Assembly (NCBI GenBank): GCA_963772225.1
Contig: CAVYWD010000001.1
Span: 124,001 to 188,000 of the forward strand
DNA length: 64,000 nucleotides
Direction: 5' to 3'
Origin: CAVYWD01 sp963772225
Lineage (GTDB): Bacteria; Myxococcota; Myxococcia; Myxococcales; UBA5297
Under the pieces are notes generated by a model. That model was not told the DNA's origin, did no database searches, and saw only the letters and a list, made by a program, of their open reading frames with translations. Below are positions 9,079 through 19,340 of this stretch, piece by piece (position 1 is the stretch's first letter; each line of letters starts with the position of its first letter). A program made the position numbers and the translations under genes.

Positions 9079-9616
9079 CTAGCCGTAGCGCAGGTACGCG
9101 TTGGGCAGCACCGGGATCCGCCCCGCCAAGAGCTCGTTCACCGAGAACCAGAATCTGGTCGGCGGTGGGCGGGCAGCCGTGCAGGAACGCGTCCACCCGG
9201 ATGAACTCGTGGAGCGGCCGCGCCTGCTTGAGCAGCTTGGCGATGGTCGTGAACTCGGAGGGGATGGTCTTGTCGCCGTCGGCGAGCTCCACGTAGGAGC
9301 GGTGGAGGATCTCGTCGGGGCTGAACTGGTTGCGCATCGCCGTGACGTTGCCGGTGGTGGCGCAGTCGCCGAAGGAGATGACCCAGCGGGCGTTGCGGCG
9401 GATGCGATGAGCCATCTCCTCGTTCTCGACGTTCGATACGGCGCCCTCGACCAGGGCGACGTCGACGTCGGGCGGGAAGTCCTTCACGTCCGCGAGCGGC
9501 GAGTAGACGAGCTCCACCTTCCCGGCGAGCTCGATCAGCCGCTCGTCCATGTCCAGAAAGGACATGTGGCAGCCGGAGCAGCCTCCCAGCCAGACGGTCG
9601 CGATCCTGGGTTTCAT
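9079..9616 (-). CDS. hoxY: Bidirectional [NiFe]-hydrogenase small subunit HoxY; one-base frameshift at a GAATC site near its 3' end
   Basis: Starts at ATG 9616 with WLGGCSGCHMSFLDMDE, the first cysteine motif of HoxY, followed by GDCATTGNV and HGCPPTADQI, the remaining ligands of the proximal [4Fe-4S] cluster. As written, the frame then runs into unrelated Arg/Ala-rich sequence to 9008. If the GAATC at 9151-9155 is read as GATC, the protein continues WFSVNELLAGRIPVLPNAYL and stops at TAG 9079-9081, giving 178 residues, the normal HoxY length. The subunit relays electrons between the nickel site in HoxH and the HoxFU diaphorase. It sits between hoxU and hoxH, 8-34 bp from each. I consider the gene intact in the organism. 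Confidence 0.9.
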
Positions 9617-9650
9617 GCGTCGGCTCTCCCTTTCCTTTGGCCCGAGCGGC

Positions 9651-10385
9651 TCATTCTTCCTCCAGGTATTCGCCGACCCATTCTTTGCGCTTGCGCGCGG
9701 TGACGATGTACCGGAGGAACTCGCGCTGCTTGACCATCTCGGCGACCGTCTGCCCCTTCTCGAACAGCGCGCCGGTGGGGCAGACGCGGACGCACTTGCC
9801 GCAAGAGGTGCAGCTCTCCGACTCGCCCCAAGGCTGGTTCAGGTCGGAGATGATCTCGCACTGGATGCCCCGGTTCGCGATGTCCCAGACCCGCGCCCCC
9901 TCGACCTCGTTGCAGACCCGCACGCAGCGGGTGCAGAGCACGCAACGGTTGGCGTCCATGACGAACTGCTTGTGCGTCGCGTCCACCTTTTTCTTCGGAA
10001 ACAGGTATGGGAAGCGCACGTACTGCAGCCCCACCTCGTAGGCCAGGTCCTGCAGCTCGCAGTGGCCGTTGACCACGCAGACGGCGCACTGGTGGTTCCC
10101 CTCGGAGGCGAGGAGCTCGAGGATGGTTCGGCGGTAGCGCTTCAGCCGCTCGGTCTGGGTCCGCACAACCATCCCCTCCTGCGGACGGGTGGTGCAGGCC
10201 GGCGTGAGCTTGGCCTGCCCCTCGACCTCCACCATGCAGAGCCGGCAGGCGCCGACGTCCGCGAGCCCGTCCAGCTGGCATAGCGTGGGAATCCGCACGC
10301 CGTGCTGCCGGGCTATCTCCAGCAGGGTCTCGTCGGCCTTTGCGCTCAGCTGCTCGCCGTCGATGCTCAAGGTCACGATGGCCAT
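9651..10385 (-). CDS. hoxU: Hydrogenase diaphorase subunit HoxU
   Basis: The start is ATG 10385 after GGAG; an upstream in-frame ATG at 10433 adds only non-conserved residues. The product has 244 residues. It begins with a plant-ferredoxin-like [2Fe-2S] domain (TLCQLDGLADVGACRLCMVE), then the NuoG-type His/Cys [4Fe-4S] segment (HQCAVCVVNGHCELQ), then two ferredoxin-like CxxCxxC clusters (CVLCTRCVRVC near residue 145, CTSCGKCVRVCPTGA near 195). HoxU carries electrons within the NAD-reducing diaphorase, together with HoxF and HoxE. Spacing to hoxY is 34 bp and to hoxF about 108 bp, all one strand. Confidence 0.93.
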   Translation of the reverse strand: MAIVTLSIDGEQLSAKADETLLEIARQHGVRIPTLCQLDGLADVGACRLCMVEVEGQAKLTPACTTRPQEGMVVRTQTERLKRYRRTILELLASEGNHQCAVCVVNGHCELQDLAYEVGLQYVRFPYLFPKKKVDATHKQFVMDANRCVLCTRCVRVCNEVEGARVWDIANRGIQCEIISDLNQPWGESESCTSCGKCVRVCPTGALFEKGQTVAEMVKQREFLRYIVTARKRKEWVGEYLEEE

Positions 10386-10493
10386 GCCGCCGGCTCCTTC
10401 TCTTGCTGCGACGTGCGACATCTCTCGAATCACCTCTGGAAACCGTCGGCGTTCTTCTCTCGGCGGCTCCTCGCCCTGCCCCGCCCGCCGGGC

Positions 10494-12125
<1,632 letters not shown>

Positions 12126-12144
12126 GGGCTTAGGTCTCCGGCCG

Positions 12145-12654
12145 TCACTTCTTCCAGGCGTCGAGGTGGGCCATCGCCGACGCGACGTTCAACTTGCCTT
12201 CGACCTTGTCGTCGCAGACCGCGACCGGCGCCAGGCCGCACGAGCCGACGCAGCGCGCGCTGACGAGCGACACCTTGCCGTCGGACGTGGTCTCGCCGAA
12301 CTTACAACCGCAACGCTCCTCGGCCGCGGCGTAGATCTTGTCGGCGCCCTTCACGTAGCAGGCGGTGCCCATGCAGAGCACGAACGTGTGCTCGCCGTTC
12401 GGCTTGAGGCGAAAGAAGTGATAGAAGGTGGCGACGCCGTACACCGTGCTCAAAGGCAGCTTCAGCTTGCGCGCGACGTAGATAAGCACGTCGTTGTCTA
12501 GAAATCCGAAGATTCCCTGCGCGGCGTGCAGCACCTCGATGAGCGCGGAGCCGGCGCCCTGGTGCTTGGTTACGACCCGGTCGAGCAACTTGAAACGCGA
12601 ATCTCCACTCGGGTGCGCCGCCGGCGCGGATTTTGGCTCTGGGGCTGGGCTCAT
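12145..12654 (-). CDS. hoxE: Hydrogenase diaphorase subunit HoxE (NuoE-like [2Fe-2S] protein)
   Basis: First gene of the leftward hox operon; 169 residues from ATG 12654. It shows the NuoE pattern: a helical N-terminal half with IEVLHAAQGIFGFLDND and YGVATFYHFF, then a thioredoxin-fold [2Fe-2S] site with C-x4-C (CMGTACYVKG) and C-x3-C (CVGSCGLAP). The complex is therefore the five-subunit HoxEFUYH form known from cyanobacteria and some proteobacteria, not the four-subunit HoxFUYH form. The ~760-bp region upstream must contain the operon promoter, but I could not recognise a convincing sigma-54 or sigma-70 site. Confidence 0.93.
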   Translation of the reverse strand: MSPAPEPKSAPAAHPSGDSRFKLLDRVVTKHQGAGSALIEVLHAAQGIFGFLDNDVLIYVARKLKLPLSTVYGVATFYHFFRLKPNGEHTFVLCMGTACYVKGADKIYAAAEERCGCKFGETTSDGKVSLVSARCVGSCGLAPVAVCDDKVEGKLNVASAMAHLDAWKK

Positions 12655-13418
12655 GGAGGTTGTGGCCTTGCGTGGTGGTTATCGCCGCCGTCCTTAAGAC
12701 CTTCGAAACGCCGGCGTCCGCTCCAAGCTTCCCGAGATTGTCGCGGCCTTCCTCAACCGGCGGCGCGAGTCTAGCCCAGCAGCTGTTTTGCGCAATATTC
12801 CCCTCCTGAAAACTTTTGTGCGCCCCGATGGCTCTCCGGGGCATTGCCGACCCGCCGAGCGCTGCCCGCTTGAAAGAAATGTGGAATTGTTGGGCACAGG
12901 TCAGGCCGCAGCCAGGAATCGAGACGGGGCGTCCTATTGACACGTACATTCGGCGCGGCGCGCGCTCGCCCTTTCCAGAGTTTGGCGGCAGTGCGGGCCA
13001 GGTCGCGCCAACCCCTTGTCCGAGGCACCGGCTCTGCCCCTCGTCTCGCGGCGGCGGGCCTTTCGGGCATCGGCCGAGCCCCGGCTCAAGGCGCCAGAGA
13101 AAGTCGTCCGCCACGGCAGCACCGCGCGCACCGTCTTCGCGGACGCCCTCGAGTGCGCATGCGCGAGCCAGCTTCCCGCGGCGCAAAGCGGCTCTTTCGA
13201 GCGGCGGCCACCGCGGCCCCCTCTTGCCTCGGCGCAAAGCGCGACAGCGAGCACTTCGGCATCGAGAAGAACCGATGTTGGGGACGAAAAGGGTGGGCGC
13301 GGATCGCTCGCGTCATTTTTGAGCGCCCAAGCCTTCTCTTCCCGAGAGCCTTGCCTTTCCATCGCTCAATCGACGCGGCGACCTCCGAAAGAGTCGTCTG
13401 CGGACACATCCAACCGCA
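12655..13418. other. Long intergenic region upstream of hoxE with no convincing gene
   Basis: About 760 bp separate hoxE from the small membrane-peptide gene. Several frames stay open in part, as expected at this GC content, but none has a start with an SD, a signal peptide or family motifs. The 12780-12910 stretch is locally A/T-richer (near TTTTGCGCAATATT and AAAGAAATGTGGAATTG) and is the best place to look for the hydrogenase promoter. I searched by eye for TGGCAC-N5-TTGC and found no good match. Confidence 0.5.
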
Positions 13419-13526
13419 CTAGATGCGCCCGCTGAGGTGAGCGCCGGCGAATATCGCGATGATGAAGACGAGTATGATGAGAAAGACGGCGACCATTTCC
13501 GAAAGGCCAAAAGCCGTCCTTGCCAT
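13419..13526 (-). CDS. 35-residue single-pass membrane peptide
   Basis: The ATG lies at 13524-13526, two bases after the stop codon of the upstream gene, so translation is probably coupled. The product is MARTAFGL, then a strongly hydrophobic helix (SEMVAVFLIILVFIIAIFAG), then a short hydrophilic tail. I do not recognise a family. The size and form recall small regulatory subunits of ion pumps such as KdpF, and a P-type ATPase gene lies just beyond the neighbouring gene on the opposite strand, but that link is speculation. It may equally be a stress-induced membrane peptide. Confidence 0.45.
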   Translation of the reverse strand: MARTAFGLSEMVAVFLIILVFIIAIFAGAHLSGRI

Positions 13527-13528
13527 GA

Positions 13529-13810
13529 TCAGTTGTTGATGTACCACTCCGGCCCGAGGTGCACGGAGAGCGTCTCCTTTTCGGTCTTCAGGAGTAGGTG
13601 GATTCCCGCGGACATCCCTTGCATCGGGGTGACGCGCTCGACCTTCTCGACCTCCCCCTTGACCGTCTCCACGGTCTTCGGATCGAACATACGCCCATAC
13701 TGGCCTCCCGGGCCCCAGCCGCCGCCTCGTCCTGGACCAGGCTGAGCGAGCGCCGTAGCCGCGGCAAGGAAAGCAGAGGCAGCCAGGAGCTGTGCACAAG
13801 ATGCCTTCAT
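13529..13810 (-). CDS. Small secreted protein, apparently C-terminally short
   Basis: The start is ATG 13810 after GAGGAAT. The 93-residue product has a signal peptide (QLLAASAFLAAATALAQ) and a Gly/Pro-rich spacer. Its conserved-looking module contains FDPKTVETVKGEVEKVERV, GIHLLLKTEKETLSVHLG and EWYINN. This resembles an OB-fold-like periplasmic family annotated only as hypothetical or DNA-binding protein; members usually continue about 25-30 residues past this point, so the stop at 13529-13531 looks early. The next gene starts 2 bp on. It is divergent from the P-type ATPase at 14083 with a ~270-bp shared control region. Confidence 0.6.
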   Translation of the reverse strand: MKASCAQLLAASAFLAAATALAQPGPGRGGGWGPGGQYGRMFDPKTVETVKGEVEKVERVTPMQGMSAGIHLLLKTEKETLSVHLGPEWYINN

Positions 13811-14082
13811 CGCATTCCTCCTCAGAAATGGAAGCACAGTCCAGGATAGTGCCTCTACAGCGCCTCGACACTCGGGTTCCATCGAGCGGCTTTGCCGAAA
13901 TGGGTGCTCAATGCGATCATCGACGGACCGGACCGCGGCGTGAGGTGAGGGCCGAGGGAGAAGGGCGTCCTAGGAGAGGCGCTCTGTTGATAATCGGCGC
14001 CATCGCCTTGCCAACCGCCACTCGGTGGGGACGCAGTAAAGGGCACTTGGCGGCCGATGCGCGGTCGCGCATCACTGACGCC

Positions 14083-16437
14083 ATGGAGCAGAGTCGCGGG
14101 CTCACGAGGGATGAAGTCCGATCGCGCCGAACGCGGTACGGGCCGAACGAGGTCCGGGAGGTACGCCGCCACCCCCTTCGCCTCTTTCTTTCCAAGCTCT
14201 GGTCCCCTGTCGCCTGGATGCTGGAGGTGAGCGTCGTTCTCGAGCTCCTTCTGCACCACCACACTCAGGCGGCGATCATCTCGTGTCTCTTGATCGCGAA
14301 CGCCGCCATCGGATTCTTCGAGGAAGGCAGCGCCCAGCGTGCGTTGGCGGCGCTGCACCATCGGCTCGTGATCCGGGTGCGCGCCTTGCGGGACGGTCAA
14401 TGGCAAACGCTTCCGGCCGGAGAGCTCGTGCCTGGGGACATCATCCGCATTAGGGTGGGAGACGTGACACCCGCCGATTGCCGGATCCACGAGGGGAGCG
14501 TGCTCGAGGATCGCTCCGTGCTGACGGGCGAGTCGGTCCCGGTCGACGTGGGCGCGGGCGGTCTCACCTACACCGGCACGACGATCAAACGGGGAGAGGC
14601 GACCGCGGAGGTCCTTCACACCGGCGCGAACACCTTCTTTGGGAAGAGCGCGGAGTTGGTGCGGACCGCTGCTCCTGCGGCTCATCTCGAGATCCTCGTC
14701 GTGCGAATCGCGAAGCACCTCATCGCCCTCGACGTCATCGTGGTGGCTGCCGTCCTGGTCAAGGCTGCAGCGACGGGCCTTGCGGTGGCGGAGATCCTCC
14801 CTTTCACGCTGCTCTTGTTGGTGGCCTCGATCCCCGTGGCCCTCCCGGCGACCTTCACGCTCGCCTCGGCGCTGGGCTCGCAGCAGCTCGCGGCTCGAGG
14901 TGTCCTGGTCGCGCGGCTCTCGGCCATCGAAGAGGCCGCGGCCATGGACGTGCTCTGCTGCGACAAGACCGGAACCCTGACGGAGAATCGGCTCAGCGTC
15001 TCCGCTGTGCACGCCTACTCGCCGGAGCGGCAGGAAGCGGTCCTCGAGCTGGCCTTGCACGCATGCGACCCAGCGACCCGGGACCCTATCGACCTGGCGG
15101 TTCTCGCCGCTGCTGAAAAAATCGGTCGCCGGAGCGAAGCGCGCCGGATTGCCTTCGTGCCGTTCGACCCAACGACCAAGCGCTCCGAGGCCGTCGTCGT
15201 CCGCGACGGGGAGGAGATCCACATCCTCAAGGGTGCGCCGCCGGTCCTTGCGTCCGTGGCGCAGGCACCCCCTGGGGTGTCACAGGATGTGGACGCCCTG
15301 CCGGCGAGCGGCGCCCGCGTCCTCGCCGTCGCCGCGGGGGCGCGGAATCGCCTGCGCGTCGTTGGGCTGGTCGGCCTCACCGATCCACCGCGGAGCAGCT
15401 CGCGGGAGGTCATCGAGCGCCTTCGGTCCATGGGAATCCGCGCGGTCCTCGTCACGGGGGACAGCCTCCCCACCGCTCGGGCGGTCGCCGGACAGGTCGC
15501 AATTCGAGGGGAAGCGACGACGGCCACGGCGCTTCGAAAGGGCGATTACGCGATCGGAGATGTCCGCGTCGTTGCCGAGGTCTTTCCGGAAGACAAAGCG
15601 CGCATCGTGCGAGCGCTCCAGCGCGGCGGCCACGTGGTGGGCATGACTGGGGACGGGGTCAACGACGCGCCCGCGCTTCGCCAGGCGGAGGTCGGTGTCG
15701 CCGTGTCCCGGTCGACCGATGTCGCACGGGCCGCTGCAGGAGTCGTCTTGATGGAGGAAGGGCTCCCTGGCGTCGTGACAGCGGTGGAGGTAGGCAGGGC
15801 GATCTATCAACGAATGCTCACCTACACTCTGAACAAGATCGTCAAGACGTTCCAGGCCGTCCTGTTTCTGGGCGGCGGATTCATCATCGCCGGAATGCTG
15901 GTGGTCTCTCCGCGCCAGATCGTGCTGCTCCTTTTTCTCAACGACTTCGTCACCATGTCCTTGGCCAGCGATCGGATTGCCTCTCTGCCGACAAAGCCCC
16001 AACGCTGGAATCTGCGCATGATGACCGTTCATGCCTTCGCCACGGCGCTCGCGTGGGTCGCCTTCTCGGCAATCGTCCTGGTTATCGGACACCGCACTCT
16101 CGGCCTCAACCTGCCCAAGATGCAGACGTTGTCCTTCGTGGTGCTGGTGTTCACCGGACAGGCCACCGTCTATCTGGTGCGGGAGCATGAGCACTTCTGG
16201 CAGGGCGCACCCAGTCTGCCGCTGGCCGCGAGCTCGGCCTTCGCGCTCCTCGCGACCGCGGCTCTTGCCACTCAGAGCTGGTTGATGGCACCCCTGTCAG
16301 CGCAGCAGGTTGGGGCTGTGGCGCTCGGGGCCATGTTGCTGCTTTTCGTGCTCGATGCATTCAAGGTGGGGGTGCTTCGCAGGCTCCACGAGCACAAGGT
16401 GCCGAGCGGAGCCCGGCGCGAGCCTTCGAGCGAGTAG
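14083..16437 (+). CDS. P-type ATPase, plasma-membrane H+-ATPase (type IIIA) family
   Basis: A roughly 784-residue pump from ATG 14083. The SD is weak, and TTG 14047 in the same frame is an alternative start adding 12 residues. Visible signatures in order: the N-terminal GLTRDEVRSRRTRYGPNEV segment, the actuator motif LTGESVP, the phosphorylation site CDKTGTLTENR, the hinge MTGDGVNDAPALRQAEVGVA, and about ten membrane helices. The sequence FLNDFVTMSLASDR in the sixth transmembrane region is characteristic of IIIA proton pumps rather than metal or calcium exporters. It would use ATP to export H+. The efflux operon begins 112 bp downstream on the same strand, so co-transcription is possible. Confidence 0.88.
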   Translation: MEQSRGLTRDEVRSRRTRYGPNEVREVRRHPLRLFLSKLWSPVAWMLEVSVVLELLLHHHTQAAIISCLLIANAAIGFFEEGSAQRALAALHHRLVIRVRALRDGQWQTLPAGELVPGDIIRIRVGDVTPADCRIHEGSVLEDRSVLTGESVPVDVGAGGLTYTGTTIKRGEATAEVLHTGANTFFGKSAELVRTAAPAAHLEILVVRIAKHLIALDVIVVAAVLVKAAATGLAVAEILPFTLLLLVASIPVALPATFTLASALGSQQLAARGVLVARLSAIEEAAAMDVLCCDKTGTLTENRLSVSAVHAYSPERQEAVLELALHACDPATRDPIDLAVLAAAEKIGRRSEARRIAFVPFDPTTKRSEAVVVRDGEEIHILKGAPPVLASVAQAPPGVSQDVDALPASGARVLAVAAGARNRLRVVGLVGLTDPPRSSSREVIERLRSMGIRAVLVTGDSLPTARAVAGQVAIRGEATTATALRKGDYAIGDVRVVAEVFPEDKARIVRALQRGGHVVGMTGDGVNDAPALRQAEVGVAVSRSTDVARAAAGVVLMEEGLPGVVTAVEVGRAIYQRMLTYTLNKIVKTFQAVLFLGGGFIIAGMLVVSPRQIVLLLFLNDFVTMSLASDRIASLPTKPQRWNLRMMTVHAFATALAWVAFSAIVLVIGHRTLGLNLPKMQTLSFVVLVFTGQATVYLVREHEHFWQGAPSLPLAASSAFALLATAALATQSWLMAPLSAQQVGAVALGAMLLLFVLDAFKVGVLRRLHEHKVPSGARREPSSE

Positions 16438-16549
16438 AGACGCCTAGAACCTTGCATCTCCGCAGGCGAGATCCAATCGTACCGGGGCACTCTTGTCCCC
16501 TTCCTGGACGATTGGGCAAGCGCCTCCTTGCCTTTCAAGGGGTAGATTG

Positions 16550-18154
16550 ATGCGAGCGCCCCTCTGCCACCGAACCCTCTGGCCGATCGTGGTCAGCTCA
16601 GCGCTATTGCCGTCGGGCTGCATGGTCGGGCCCGACTTCGTGCGCCCCCAGGCGGCCGTGGCTTCCAAGTGGCTGGGGGGTGAGCCGGGGGTCCAGTCTG
16701 AGCCCGCCCAGTCCCGCGCCTGGTGGAAGCTGTTCAATGATTCGAGCCTGGACCGCATCATCGAGCGGGCCTACCGCGAAAACCTGACGCTCCAGACTGC
16801 CGGGGTTCGGGTGCTCCAGGCGCGCGCCCAGCTCGGCATCGCCGCGGGAAGGCTTTACCCCCAAAGTCAGCAGGCCAGCGGCTCGTTGACGTTCAACAAA
16901 CAAAGCGAGGAGTCGTTCTTCTTTGGCGGTGCGTCGGGCGGGGCGGCAGGAGCCTCGGGATTCCCGCTCAGCTATTGGGAGGACCAGGTCAACCTCCAGG
17001 CCAGCTGGGAGATCGATCTTTGGGGTCGGTTCCGGCGGGCCGTGCAGTCGGCGGACGCCAACCTGCGGGCCAGCGTGGCCGATTACGACGCCGCCCTGGT
17101 GAGTCTCACGGCCGACGCGGCCAACGCCTACATCCAGATACGCACCCTCCAAAAGCGTTTGGAAATCGCCCAGCAGAACGTGGCCGTCCAGAGTGAAGGC
17201 AACGCGCTGGCCAAGACCAAGTTCGAGGGCGGGCTGACCACGGACCTCGACCTGCAGCTCTCCAATGCGCAGCTCTCCAACACCCAGGCCACCGTGCCCA
17301 CCCTGGAGGCTGCGCTGCGCCAGGCCGAGGATGCCCTCAGCGTGCTCTTGGGACTGCCGCCTGGCCCCATCGCGGAGATCGCGGGCGGGCCCGCGCCGAT
17401 ACCGGTCGCGCCGGCCGAGGTGGCGGTGGGAATACCGGCCGACCTGCTGCGCCGCCGGCCTGACGTGCGCGCTGCGGAGCTCCAAGCTGCAGCGCAATGC
17501 GCCCAGATCGGCGTGGCCAAGGCCGACCTCTACCCGGCGTTCACTTTGAGCGGAACCATCGGCCTGCTCTCGACGACCATCGGCACCGCGGGGCTCTCGA
17601 GCATTCTCAATGGGAAAGCCCTCACCGCATCGGCCGGCCCTTCTTTCGCATGGAACCTCTTCAATTACGGCCGAATCACCAACAACGTCCGGGTGCAGGA
17701 TGCCCTCTTCCAGCAGCTCCTGCTCAACTACCAGAACATCGTCCTGAGCGCCCAACAACAGGTCCAGGACTCGCTGGCCGGCTTTCTCGGCTCGCGTGAG
17801 AACGCCGAGTTCCTGGCTTCGAGCGTCAAGTCCGCCAAGATCTCCGCGGACCTCGCTTTGGCGCAGTACCAACTCGGCCGCGTCGATTTCACCACGGTCG
17901 TCACGGCGCAGCAGTCGCTGCTGACGGCGCAGGACAGCCTGGCCAGGGCTCTCGGCTCCACGGCCGCGAACCTGGTCGGCCTGTTTCGGGCCTTGGGCGG
18001 AGGCTGGGAGATCAGGCAAGGACAGCCCCTGGTGCCGCCCCACGTCGCCGCGGCGATGGCCCAGCGCACCGACTGGGGCGACCTCCTCCGCCCCTCGACC
18101 TACTCGCCGAGCTCGCCAGGGCCCGGCCCCAACGTGCGGGCTCCCGACTGGTAG
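16550..18154 (+). CDS. RND efflux outer-membrane lipoprotein, NodT/OprM family
   Basis: The start is ATG 16550 after AAGGGGTAG; upstream in-frame codons from 16493 are not conserved. The 534-residue product begins with a lipoprotein signal (LWPIVVSSALLPSGC) and continues with the family opening MVGPDFVRP and WWKLFNDSSLDRIIERAY. Two copies of the outer-membrane-factor domain follow, with the usual NLTLQTAGVRVLQARAQLG and GIPADLLRRRPDVRAAE motifs. It forms the TolC-like exit duct of a tripartite pump. It is the first gene of an operon with the adaptor at 18159 and the inner-membrane transporter at 19337. Confidence 0.93.
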   Translation: MRAPLCHRTLWPIVVSSALLPSGCMVGPDFVRPQAAVASKWLGGEPGVQSEPAQSRAWWKLFNDSSLDRIIERAYRENLTLQTAGVRVLQARAQLGIAAGRLYPQSQQASGSLTFNKQSEESFFFGGASGGAAGASGFPLSYWEDQVNLQASWEIDLWGRFRRAVQSADANLRASVADYDAALVSLTADAANAYIQIRTLQKRLEIAQQNVAVQSEGNALAKTKFEGGLTTDLDLQLSNAQLSNTQATVPTLEAALRQAEDALSVLLGLPPGPIAEIAGGPAPIPVAPAEVAVGIPADLLRRRPDVRAAELQAAAQCAQIGVAKADLYPAFTLSGTIGLLSTTIGTAGLSSILNGKALTASAGPSFAWNLFNYGRITNNVRVQDALFQQLLLNYQNIVLSAQQQVQDSLAGFLGSRENAEFLASSVKSAKISADLALAQYQLGRVDFTTVVTAQQSLLTAQDSLARALGSTAANLVGLFRALGGGWEIRQGQPLVPPHVAAAMAQRTDWGDLLRPSTYSPSSPGPGPNVRAPDW

Positions 18155-18158
18155 GCCC

Positions 18159-19340
18159 GTGATCCGCCTCGTCCCCTCTGGGCCTCACCGCGCCTGGCCT
18201 CGGGCGCGGCGATTGGGAGCCCCGTTGGTCATCGCATCGCTCGTGGCCTGTCGCGCGGAGCAGGACCCCGCTCCGCCGCCTCCGAAGGTGACGGTCAGCC
18301 AACCGGTGCGCCGGACCGTGACTGACACCCTGCAGGCGACCGGGAACACCCGAGCGTTCCTCTCGGTCCAGCTCGTCGCCCGAGTGGAGGGCTATTTGGA
18401 AAAGGTCCTTTTCCGCGACGGCCAGGACGTCAAGAAGGGGCAGCCGCTCTTCGTCATCCAGCGCGACACCTATAGGGCCACGGTTCAGCAGCAGGAGGGC
18501 AACGTCCTGGCCCAGCAGACCGCGCTCGCGCACGCCGACATCGAGCTGCAGCGCTACGAAGAGCTCCACAGGCGCAAGGCCGCCTCGCAGCAGGACGTCG
18601 AAACCTGGCGCTACAACCGCGACGCCGCCCGAGCGGCCCTGTTGACGGCCAGGGCCCAGCGCGATCTGGCGAAGCAGAACCTCGGCTATACGGCGATCGA
18701 CGCGCCCTTCGACGGCCGCATGGATCGCCACCTGGTGGACGCGGGCAATCTGGTCGGCTCGGGAGGCGCGGCCACCGCCCTGGCCCAGGTGACGCAGCTC
18801 GACCCGCTGTACGTCTACTTCAGCGTCAGCGAGAGAGAGATCGCGCCTTTCATGGCGCGGCGGAGCCGGCAGGAGGAGCCGGGCCGGCAGCAGCAGCCGG
18901 AGGTCTTTGCCGGGCTGGCGGAGGAGGAGGGCTATCCCCACCGAGGGCAGCTCGATTTCGCCGCCACGAGCGTGGACGCCTCGACGGGCACTCTGCTGCT
19001 GCGCGGCCTCTTCCCAAACCCCGACGCAAGGATGCTGCCGGGCCAGTACGCGCGGATCCAAGTGCCGGTGAGGGAGCGATCAGCGTTGCTGGTCCCGCAG
19101 GTGGCTGTGCGCTCAGACCAGGAAGGCAGCTACGTGCTGCTGGTGAACGCGCAGGGCGTGGCGCAGCGGCAGAGCGTCGAGGCGGGCTCCCGCCGCGAGG
19201 AGCTGGTCGTCATCGAGTCGGGCCTGACCGGCCAGGAATGGGTGGTGGTGAAGGGGGTGCTGAAGGCCGTCCCGGGCCGGCGGGTCGAGCCGGTGCGCTC
19301 GGAGTCCGCGCAGCCGCCGGGCGTCGGCGGGAGCCGATGA
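18159..19340 (+). CDS. RND efflux periplasmic adaptor lipoprotein (HlyD/AcrA family)
   Basis: Starts at GTG 18159, four bases after the outer-membrane-factor stop. The 393-residue product has a lipoprotein signal ending LVIASLVAC. Next come a barrel-sandwich/lipoyl half (ARVEGYLEKVLFRDGQDVKK), an alpha-helical hairpin with many Gln/Ala (about residues 105-175), the second lipoyl half (LGYTAIDAPFDGRM), a beta-barrel domain and a membrane-proximal domain (LVPQVAVRSDQEGSYVLLV). It links the inner-membrane pump to the outer-membrane channel. Its TGA overlaps the ATG of the transporter gene, evidence of translational coupling. Confidence 0.93.
   Translation: MIRLVPSGPHRAWPRARRLGAPLVIASLVACRAEQDPAPPPPKVTVSQPVRRTVTDTLQATGNTRAFLSVQLVARVEGYLEKVLFRDGQDVKKGQPLFVIQRDTYRATVQQQEGNVLAQQTALAHADIELQRYEELHRRKAASQQDVETWRYNRDAARAALLTARAQRDLAKQNLGYTAIDAPFDGRMDRHLVDAGNLVGSGGAATALAQVTQLDPLYVYFSVSEREIAPFMARRSRQEEPGRQQQPEVFAGLAEEEGYPHRGQLDFAATSVDASTGTLLLRGLFPNPDARMLPGQYARIQVPVRERSALLVPQVAVRSDQEGSYVLLVNAQGVAQRQSVEAGSRREELVVIESGLTGQEWVVVKGVLKAVPGRRVEPVRSESAQPPGVGGSR

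Noticed and set aside
12655..13000. Sigma-54 promoter for the hox operon
   Set aside because: No match to TGGCAC-N5-TTGC with correct spacing on the minus strand.
12937..13422. Plus-strand frame upstream of the membrane-peptide gene
   Set aside because: Arg/Pro-rich, no start signal, no domain; typical of GC-rich non-coding DNA.
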